A DNA stretch of 20,956 nt, from IMG/VR virus record IMGVR_UViG_3300021197_001909, positions 1-20,956 of that record; one strand, 5' to 3'. This stretch comes from a virus. Positions 7,797-16,300 of the stretch are shown here, one piece after another (within the stretch, counting starts at the first letter, position 1; every line of letters begins with the position of its first letter). The position numbers and the translations under genes were made by a program. Below the pieces are notes generated by a model, which was not told the DNA's origin, did not search any database, and worked only from the letters and a program-made list of their open reading frames with translations.

Positions 7797-10700
7797 AATT
7801 AAGTATTATATCCTGTATAGATGATGGTTCCTGCTACTTTAATCCAGGGTGCACCAACAATGCTTTCTTAGAATTCTACACTCAAGGTTACGTAGCTGAT
7901 TATGACGATGGGTCTTGTTCCCAAGCTGTAGTGTTTGGGTGTACAAATATTGATGTGCTAGAGTTTAATCCATTTGCTAATTTTCAACGAGATGGTGACT
8001 GTGGAGCCACCACTCCACTAATACAAGGCTGTACAGATAGAAATGCTTTAAATTTTAACAACTTGGCAAACAGAGATAATGGTACTTGTTCGTATATAGA
8101 TCAAGAATTTGCCGCTGGTATTGCAAGAGAAAAAGAAAACATAGCTGGGATATTGTCCAACTTACTGGTGAAGCATGCTGAAGAAATAAAAACTGTCACA
8201 CAAACTACAAATTTATCAAGTCTACAAAAGACAGTGAAAGCGGGAACTATACAACGAGGTAGAGAGTCCACGGATAAACTATTGCTGTATCAATCTGAGT
8301 ACAAAAGTAACTTGGATGAATCACGAGATGTGGTGCAGCAGATATACGACAAAATGTATCCTAATGGGGCCAATCCCAACACCACGGCTGCAGTTGTTGA
8401 TCCACAATCATTGAGATTTGAATTTTTTGATAAGTCGGATCAAGAGGGAGGTGGTACCTTCATAAGAATTATTTTTGGTCTATCACAAAGTACTTTAGAA
8501 ATAGACGTACAGGCTATATCATCACACTTAAACCAATTTGTTGATATTCAGGAAACATTTAGACCTATAGATCCCGATAAAGCTAAGACGGTATTAGATG
8601 ATACTATATTTGAATTGTTACCTCCCACTACAAGTCGTCAAGAAAGAATAAATAATTTCTTTGCAGAATATCAACAACTACGACCACCAGTAGTACCTGT
8701 AGATACTGGGGCTGTTATAGATGCAGACGAAGATGGTGTAACAGATACAATCGATCCTAATGAATCAAACAACTACAGCTCGCTATACGATATATCAAAC
8801 ACAACGAATCAAGCTGCAGAAGAAAACAAATACATTACATGGCAACAATCCAGTGAAGATGTAGACAATGCCGACAAATCTCTTGAGTGGCTAAGTAATG
8901 ATATAGTGAGCAACTTCTTTCCACAGAGTCAGCCCAGTATCAGCGTGGAGGATACTAGACCTGAATATGAATCTACATCTCAGGGTTATTTACAAATAAG
9001 AAATCTTAATCAGGGTATAGTAGTACGAAGCCAAACTGGCAATGATGTAGGATTGATAGGAAACAATCCAAGCGATCCTGTGTGGAGACGTGAAGGATTT
9101 ACAATATCAATGTGGGTAAAATTTTTAGATAAAGTATCATCTGGTACACTATTTAACTTTGGTAATCCAATTAGAAATAACTCACCATACGGTTTTAGAT
9201 TAGAAACCTATACACTGGGTCGAGATGAATTAGCCAGTACGGGAAACGGAAAGACCTTTGGTGAGGAATCTTATGACAGGGGTATGAACTTATTTCCCGG
9301 CGATGAAACAAGAGCAAGATTTGTAAGACTACTCGTTAGGGACGAAAACAATCTTCTTAGAGATTCACAACATGGACATTACTCTGGACAAAATAATAAC
9401 TCAGGTTTAAATTTTAAAAAATCTAATCCTGAAGAATTTGCGGCGGCGTTATATGACTTTGAAAATAATCAACCCGTTAGGAATTATCAAGAACAGGGTT
9501 TGCAGGATGCATACCAACCAGCATTAGGTTGGGACTCGGAGAAGTGGTTGTTACCATACACTACCATACCCGTTAAATTAAATGAATGGTTTCTTATAGT
9601 AGCAAATTATGATCCCACAAGAAATGAAGACCATTCAGTACCAACAGTTGATCCGGATTACTGGAAGTGGAAATGTTCAGAAAGAATCCTAACGGAAGAT
9701 AATAGTAACACATATGTATGTGATCCTGATTCGTATACTAGTGATAGCAACAAGGGGTCTAAACTAAAAGTAGAAGTGATAGGCCGTTCCGAACTCTTAC
9801 GAGGTCTTGGATATAAGATAGGAGAGGAACCAGAAGAACTAGCCGATACAGCAGTTACAGTAGATACGGTTACTGGGGAAACTTCCAATAGTCCACCTCC
9901 TCCATTGAATTTGGGAGGCTGCTTAGCTCCTACAGCTACTAACTATAATCCAGATGCAACCTTTGAGGATGGAACGTGTATATTTCCAGATCCCAATGCT
10001 ACCGCTACGATAAGTTTAGATGGACTAGCAGCAACATTTAATTCAGAAAATACTTCAGAATTATTGACTCTTGGAACTCCTGGTGTGTATTATAACACTA
10101 ATGGCATTTTAGTATCAATAGATTATTTTGATTCAACAACGACCAAATCTATAATTACAATTGGAGAACTTGATCTTGGTATGGGAACATATGTTAATAA
10201 CAACACTGTAACATTTGACTCGCCTCTACCCGAATCGTATAGAGGTAAAGAAGTGTTTGCTCGTCAGGCTATGTCATTGGGACAACCTACTTTATTGAGA
10301 ATAGAAAACATTGGCGGTGGTGAAGATGGTATAGAGGTAGATGGAACACTTCTAGATTTTTCTAATGGATATGCAGTCAACGTACCAGTCGTAACCGGTC
10401 AAGAACTAACTATCCGTCCAATACCAAATGGAGATAATGATTACATGTTCGGACAGACTTCCACAACAGGCATCAACAGAGGAATAAATATTGAAGGTGA
10501 ACGAGGAATGTTGATCAGTAACAATGTGGAAGAAATAACAATATTAATTCCACCGACAGATCTAGATAACAATCCAGTAACCAATAGTGTGGATTGGGGT
10601 AAAGCTACTATTAGTTTTACACCTGCAGAGTTTGAAATATCTTTTCCCAACATAGATGATATTCCCAACCAAGCTCAAAATGCTATTGTAGAAAACATAA

Positions 10701-11257
10701 GTTTAAATTTTACAGTTATCAGTCCTCCTCAAATTGAAGGCTTTGGACCACTTGCAGCAAATGTACCCGGTGAATTACCTACTTTGATAGGTTTGGGTGA
10801 AGCTGATATTCAACTACAAGAAGGACAAACTACAATAACTGTTGAACAAACTTTACTACCCAAGACATTTACTGTAGAGACAACTAAACAACATAACATC
10901 AATACTAATAATCAAACCTTTATTACTACCGACATAGATCCTATAAGCATTAGAACAATTACAATTGAGGATTTAGCTCCAACGGATTCAGTCATACCAA
11001 TCACATTAGATCTAACTGCAACACGAGATATAGTAGATGAAGTAACAGAAGAGGTACAGGAAATGGAAGAAGAAACACAACAAGAAGATGTAACGATTCC
11101 AGATCCCGAGCCAGATCTAATACCCGGATGTACGGACACGCTAGCTATTAACTATAACTCATTAGCTACTGTCGATGACGGAACTTGTCAGTATGATAGT
11201 AAACAAAAGTCAGATAAGAACCTACCAAGAAGACAAAAGAAAACTAGAGGTTACTAA
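7793..11257 (+). CDS. Giant Cys-repeat protein with LamG-like and calcium-loop regions
   Basis: 1154 residues. The N-terminus opens inside a repeat: only the second half (C8 to C14, CIDDGSC) is present. Full copies follow at 19-42, 49-70 and 79-99. Residues 103-300 are helical then mixed. D310, D312, D314, D318 and D321 in DADEDGVTDTID match a thrombospondin type 3 calcium loop. Residues about 398-667 look like a LamG/concanavalin-type jelly roll (GFTISMWVKF near 436; NEWFLIVANYD near 597) with an inserted loop carrying C628 and C643. Another repeat sits at 709-729, then beta-rich domains to about 1080, an acidic stretch, a final repeat at 1112-1132 and a basic tail ending RRQKKTRGY. An in-frame TAG at 7781 makes the ATG at 7793 the first possible start. 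Likely a large adhesive virion protein. Confidence 0.7.
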   Translation: MKLSIISCIDDGSCYFNPGCTNNAFLEFYTQGYVADYDDGSCSQAVVFGCTNIDVLEFNPFANFQRDGDCGATTPLIQGCTDRNALNFNNLANRDNGTCSYIDQEFAAGIAREKENIAGILSNLLVKHAEEIKTVTQTTNLSSLQKTVKAGTIQRGRESTDKLLLYQSEYKSNLDESRDVVQQIYDKMYPNGANPNTTAAVVDPQSLRFEFFDKSDQEGGGTFIRIIFGLSQSTLEIDVQAISSHLNQFVDIQETFRPIDPDKAKTVLDDTIFELLPPTTSRQERINNFFAEYQQLRPPVVPVDTGAVIDADEDGVTDTIDPNESNNYSSLYDISNTTNQAAEENKYITWQQSSEDVDNADKSLEWLSNDIVSNFFPQSQPSISVEDTRPEYESTSQGYLQIRNLNQGIVVRSQTGNDVGLIGNNPSDPVWRREGFTISMWVKFLDKVSSGTLFNFGNPIRNNSPYGFRLETYTLGRDELASTGNGKTFGEESYDRGMNLFPGDETRARFVRLLVRDENNLLRDSQHGHYSGQNNNSGLNFKKSNPEEFAAALYDFENNQPVRNYQEQGLQDAYQPALGWDSEKWLLPYTTIPVKLNEWFLIVANYDPTRNEDHSVPTVDPDYWKWKCSERILTEDNSNTYVCDPDSYTSDSNKGSKLKVEVIGRSELLRGLGYKIGEEPEELADTAVTVDTVTGETSNSPPPPLNLGGCLAPTATNYNPDATFEDGTCIFPDPNATATISLDGLAATFNSENTSELLTLGTPGVYYNTNGILVSIDYFDSTTTKSIITIGELDLGMGTYVNNNTVTFDSPLPESYRGKEVFARQAMSLGQPTLLRIENIGGGEDGIEVDGTLLDFSNGYAVNVPVVTGQELTIRPIPNGDNDYMFGQTSTTGINRGINIEGERGMLISNNVEEITILIPPTDLDNNPVTNSVDWGKATISFTPAEFEISFPNIDDIPNQAQNAIVENISLNFTVISPPQIEGFGPLAANVPGELPTLIGLGEADIQLQEGQTTITVEQTLLPKTFTVETTKQHNINTNNQTFITTDIDPISIRTITIEDLAPTDSVIPITLDLTATRDIVDEVTEEVQEMEEETQQEDVTIPDPEPDLIPGCTDTLAINYNSLATVDDGTCQYDSKQKSDKNLPRRQKKTRGY
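7814..8089 (+). repeat. N-terminal array: one half plus three full Cys-paired repeats
   Basis: The half repeat is at 7814-7834 (CIDDGSC). Full copies lie at 7847-7918, 7937-8002 and 8027-8089, each starting G-C-T-[ND] or G-C-T-D and ending D-[DNG]-G-[STD]-C or close to it. The third, GCTDRNALNFNNLANRDNGT plus Cys, is nearest the consensus. Spacing is about 30 residues. Confidence 0.8.
9917..9979 (+). repeat. Isolated internal Cys-paired repeat
   Basis: Residues 709-729 of the giant protein read GCLAPTATNYNPDATFEDGT plus Cys, a near-perfect consensus copy. It separates the LamG-like region from the downstream beta-rich domains and may act as a rigid spacer. Confidence 0.85.
11126..11188 (+). 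repeat. C-terminal Cys-paired repeat
   Basis: Residues 1112-1132 read GCTDTLAINYNSLATVDDGT plus Cys, directly before the basic C-terminal tail. The same arrangement of repeat then basic end closes the preceding protein more loosely. Confidence 0.85.
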
Positions 11258-13395
11258 TGATCAGCTCTAGACCATTTCAAGATGATGAGCCAACTCGACT
11301 CAAGCAGGGAATAGGAGTAGATGATCAGCGACCTAAACTGGGTTTGTATTTTGGATCTAATGATGAAATAGAGTATGGTGTAACTGTTAGTAATGAGTCT
11401 CCATATAGTACATTTCAAGAGTACTTAAAACAAGAACAAATACAACTGAGTAGTTTTTTTTCTAGCGATAATGTTGGCACTAATGATCTATACTTGCAGA
11501 AGATTGGATCATCTTGGCCTAACTGGCCACCAGAGCATCACTTCGTACCGGATGTTCAGGTCCGAACTAGACGAGGAGGTTTTGAAACTCCGCCACTACA
11601 ATATTATGATTCTAGTATTCAAGAACAAGTAGATGGCTTTACAGCAAACAGAGCTCCCACGGATGTAATTTTTAATTTTTATCCACGACAATGGAACACT
11701 ACGACACAAGACAGTAGATTAGTAAGTGAATTAAATGAACGAGAAGTTATAAACGACACATCACGTTACTACATAATGGATGTAGACTGGGGAGACGATT
11801 CTCCTCCATCATACAAAAGCACTCCAATTAAAATTGGTGGAACGGTAAAACATTTTTACAAAAAACCTGGATTGTACAACATAACCGGATACATGTTTAA
11901 GCGAACTGGGGAACCCTCGAAGAGAGTTAATTTATTAAAAACTAAAGCTCTTGTAACGAGGACTAAAGGACCCGGGTCAATAGGTAAGTCTAGGGGTCTG
12001 ATCAGAAATACACAATGGCCCAATAATCCCGGAGAAACCGACTACGTTATCCAACTTACAAAAATAAATAAAACGGATAATTATTCTATTTATTTAGATG
12101 GTATCAAGCCAGGTAGAGACTATACGTTTTCTGTTTGGGCTGCCGTACCAAGGAGCCTCACTAATAGAGCCATCTTTAGAAGCAGGATTTACGATCACAC
12201 ACCAGGTGATACTGTATTTACGGGTGAGAGTGATTGGTACTCTGATACATTTGTAAAAGTTATAGATAAATTTAATGATGGATATTATACCTGGGAGAGA
12301 TTATCCATAACGAGAACTGCTCCAGCTAACGCAACTGGTACTTGGATGATAGAATTAGCATATGGTGATACCTCGACATATAAGTCAAAGGGTCAATTTT
12401 TCTTCACTGGCTTTCATCTCGAGCAATCAGAAGTACAATCTTCACATTCACCTATATACTTTAAGAGGTTTTCACTTAACATACTGTTAAGCGACAACTC
12501 AAGCACCTTTAATGAATTTCCTCAACTGGGAGGTAGAGACTATACTTTTTTTCCTTACCCAGCTACAACCCCCATAGTAGGAGGAATAAATAAAAATTCT
12601 CTATATTATAAATCCATATCTAGATTGGCTGGATATCAAAGTTCTGGAGTCGTGGATGAACTATCTTTTTTATCCTATGGGGATAAGATACGAGCACAAG
12701 CAGAGGGTGTAAAGGTATCTGAGAAATTTGGTAAGCTGACAACTATACAACATTTTGATAATTTACCTGAACACAATGGATTCAAACTAAAGAAGAGCAC
12801 CACGGGTGATACACTATACGGACCTTCAGAATTAGGAGATGGTATTACTAATATCAACGTGGGTCAATTGAGAGTGTTCACGACAGGAAAAAAAACAATT
12901 GAGGATCTCTTAGGCATTCCAGATGATGCAAGAGTTCCCGGCAAGTCTTCATACTATAAAAATATTATACCGGAAGAATATAGCATAACGTATAGAACCG
13001 GAGTAACAATTCAAGATGGAGATGTAGTTGGTATAGATGCCCTTGCAAGTCAATATTGGCTAAATGACTATTATTATCCAGTACTTCCTAAGTTTAGCCA
13101 GTATGGTAGAGAAGTAGATGGCAGCGTACAATCTGATGGTGATGGAGAAAGGACTCCACTACCAAAGGATAATATACCTTGTTTGACCAATACAATTAAT
13201 GATCCAGATCTACTAATTGATATTGACACAGAAGAAATAAATGACAGTGTACTGAGAGATCGCTCTGGTACAGGAACCGTTCCCATTATATTTGAGGATT
13301 ACAAGTTAGATGTAAACGAAGACGATCAGATTGAAAGATTTCCCCTCACACAAAAGATCACAATTGGCACTAGCGAACAAATGCAGGCTCTATAA
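11257..13395 (+). CDS. PKD- and CBM-like virion protein, paralogue of the next gene
   Basis: 712 residues. Residues about 165-225 look like a PKD-type Ig fold: MDVDWGDDSPP at 174-184 and HFYKKPGLYNITGYMF at 199-214 supply the WGD and H-Y...G-Y marks. Residues about 255-395 resemble a CBM4/9-type jelly roll (IYLDGIKPGRDYTFSVWAAV; WERLSITRT; FFFTGFHLEQSEV). From residue 425 a C-terminal module begins (GGRDYTFFPY, PIVGGINKNS, LRVFTTGKKTIEDLLG at 538, SGTGT at 670). A counterpart closes the next protein, without the CBM-like block. AGAGG lies 6 bases before the ATG, which overlaps the upstream stop (TAATG); the stop overlaps the next ATG in the same way. No signal peptide is seen. A glycan-binding baseplate or fibre protein is inferred. 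Confidence 0.7.
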   Translation: MISSRPFQDDEPTRLKQGIGVDDQRPKLGLYFGSNDEIEYGVTVSNESPYSTFQEYLKQEQIQLSSFFSSDNVGTNDLYLQKIGSSWPNWPPEHHFVPDVQVRTRRGGFETPPLQYYDSSIQEQVDGFTANRAPTDVIFNFYPRQWNTTTQDSRLVSELNEREVINDTSRYYIMDVDWGDDSPPSYKSTPIKIGGTVKHFYKKPGLYNITGYMFKRTGEPSKRVNLLKTKALVTRTKGPGSIGKSRGLIRNTQWPNNPGETDYVIQLTKINKTDNYSIYLDGIKPGRDYTFSVWAAVPRSLTNRAIFRSRIYDHTPGDTVFTGESDWYSDTFVKVIDKFNDGYYTWERLSITRTAPANATGTWMIELAYGDTSTYKSKGQFFFTGFHLEQSEVQSSHSPIYFKRFSLNILLSDNSSTFNEFPQLGGRDYTFFPYPATTPIVGGINKNSLYYKSISRLAGYQSSGVVDELSFLSYGDKIRAQAEGVKVSEKFGKLTTIQHFDNLPEHNGFKLKKSTTGDTLYGPSELGDGITNINVGQLRVFTTGKKTIEDLLGIPDDARVPGKSSYYKNIIPEEYSITYRTGVTIQDGDVVGIDALASQYWLNDYYYPVLPKFSQYGREVDGSVQSDGDGERTPLPKDNIPCLTNTINDPDLLIDIDTEEINDSVLRDRSGTGTVPIIFEDYKLDVNEDDQIERFPLTQKITIGTSEQMQAL
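12529..13392 (+). repeat. C-terminal paralogous module, copy 1
   Basis: Residues 425-712 of the first PKD-bearing protein. Landmarks in order: GGRDYTFFPY, PIVGGINKNSLYYKSI, LRVFTTGK, SGTGT, DYKL. The same landmarks occur in order in copy 2 at 16269-16829; this copy is about 100 residues longer because of extra sequence between landmarks. Confidence 0.75.
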
Positions 13396-16300
13396 TGGCT
13401 TTACAACCTTACATATATGACGTTTACATCTACTCTGGTAAAGAGCAAGTGTCCCAAATAGGCTATGTATCCGATGAAAGTAGACCGGGACTAGGAACAT
13501 ACACTAGTCTCCCAAACGAAGAATACAATGGAATAGTTCATGATAATCTTAATAATCTTCAACAACAAAACATATGGCCTTTTGATGGAGTGAACTTATT
13601 TCTCAAGGGAATGGTAGTGAGTAATCAAGCAGATGACGGCGGTCGCGAACCAACCCAATATAGTCATATGTTGGAAATTTTTCTCTTTAATGGAGACAAG
13701 GCTGTTGTGGATGGAGAAGGCAATTACGTAGACCTGCTAGGACCCGTGAGTGGTGAGGACCTTCGAAGAGTATGCAGACACATTCCCAATAGACAAAAGC
13801 ACGTAATTCACAGAGAGATTTACGCCTATAGATCTGCAGGAGATAATGAAACCGGTAAAAGGTTCTTAGGGAACGTTTATGAGCCACCTCAAGGTGAAGA
13901 TGGTTGGAAGTATAGTTTTGTGCCTCTTTATAAGAATGCTCCTCTATCAACGGCTGAGGTTACAGAAGCTAAAAGTGTCAATGCTCTTACTGGAAATGTA
14001 AACGGATTACCTCGTCGTAGAGGCATCCGGACGGAGAACGAGGTGTATGATGTTGGATTCAATCCAGAGTTTCCCAATCCTTATTCCGGTGCTTTAATGA
14101 ATATTCCTCAAACAGTATCTTCATTAATACTAAACGGTGGACAACTGAGAAACACCAGTAATAATCTTTCTGATCTAGAATCCAATCCTGATGTTGGCTT
14201 TGAACCAATAGAGGTGTTTGGAACACCGGATGAATTTTCCACTGATATTAGAGGAGATGGTGGGTATGTAATGATAGTCAGAATGGGAGGACATGATACT
14301 TCAGATGGTGCTGGTTCGGCTTTTACTAGACGAAGATCATACTATCGAGTAACGATTCCCAAGAAGATATTCTACAACTTGATAGCTAATCCTGGCTATG
14401 CTGGTGGTATGGCTGTTATGGAATGGAAGTTGTCTGGAGATTCTCGAAAGTTATCATATCATAATGAAGAATTTGGTATTGAGAATCGATATGACAGTGC
14501 AAATGAATTAGTACCGGGATTATACCTTCCTAATGGAGGAACTGACACTGGATATCAAGATGTACTCCAAGATAGTTCTTTGGATGTAGAGAATGTATTC
14601 TCCTCTGAGATTATTGATATAGGTAATAACGGAAATATAGAACAACTGAAGGGTGGATTATTTCCACAGACAGCCCCAGATCTATACAATGAATTCACAA
14701 CTCCGTTTTATAAAATAGATGAGTACTCGGATAATTTGGTTGATGGCAATAATAGAGATCCAGCTTGGGCATTACGAGCTTTTCAGATAGCAGTAACGGG
14801 ACCATCAGAGAGAGGTTACCGTATGTGGGAGAGCTATCCCAATGAGGGAGGAACTGAGTTGGAGCGATATGGGTATATAGAGAATACTAGACGTATAGCT
14901 TCAATAAGTACTAAACAGCCCAGAACAACCAATCTACAGGGAAATTTCAATCCATTAAAAACAGTGGATTATTTATCAGCAATGGGAACGTCAATACCAC
15001 ATGAATTTATTACTCCTGCAGGATTAGAAAATAGTAGATTTTTACAACCTCGTTATGAAGTAAATGGAGATATGTTTCCTATTTTTGCCTACAGTCGTAC
15101 ATCAGAGGAACCAGATTTGTTTAACGATTCTCCAATAGCTAAAATTAGTGCAGATCAATATTGTAGAGAGGAATATAATGTAAATAGTGGCGCTGATATG
15201 TCGTTTGGATACACTTCAATATCAACGGGTAGAGATACAGAACCTCCTTTTTGGCAATATAGAGATGGTGCATGGACAACAGAATTTGATAATAACAATG
15301 AAGAGGGGTATGAGTTCTATTATTTCAATGACATTAAATGTCTTGAGGTTACAGGAGTAGATAATGGATTCTTGAACCCTCTGCCAGGACCAGAAGTGAT
15401 AGAAGATTTCACACCACACGTTGATGTATTTGTAGGAGACGTTAATAATCCTAACAGTTGGACTAGTCTCCAAGACTATTACAATGTGGATACTCAACCA
15501 GAAGAATATCAAGCAGCTTCAGCTCTAAATGAAGTTCACGTTAGAATAACCAATAGAAACCAGTTGGGTGGTACAATGCTTTATCCTAAACTACCAATAG
15601 AGGATTCTGTATTGTATGATGGTTTGGAGGTAACATTAAATGGGAATACTATTTTTTCCTATGATAGTACAAACGTCGCTGTATCAAGCAGGCTTGGGGT
15701 TTTAAATGCAGATGCCTTTTGTGAGACTAAAGGTTACGACGCAGTTGACGCTCTAAGGAGCACAATGGTTAATCAGCCCATTGGACCAATACGATACGAC
15801 ATAGCAGGTAGTCCAATCTTAGCAACATCCACTATGTTTAGATGGGATACCATTCAATGTATAAACACGGTGGAACCGTTAAGTGAAGAAGAGTATATCT
15901 TTTCAAACTATAAGTATAAATTTAGAATAATGAGTTGGGGTGATGAGCCAGAGCTACAAAATTTAAACAGTGGTGAGATTGATAAACTACTAAGAGAGCA
16001 ATATGAATCCATCAATACAACTAAGTATCCATATCAAGATGTCTACATGTATCCTGAGTCAGGAGAGTTCTCTACTGATCCCGCACCCATACAAACCATT
16101 TCTCATAGATATAGAGAGGGAGGATTATACCAAATAAGAGGATACGTCTTTAATTATATACAAGATGCAAGACGACCTGAGTTACAACAAGCAGTTAGGT
16201 GGAAATACTTTATCAGTACGATATACGTGAATCCTACTAGTTATCAAGTAGAAGATTTTGGAGCACTGGGAGGTTATGATTTCACCACACTTCCATATTC

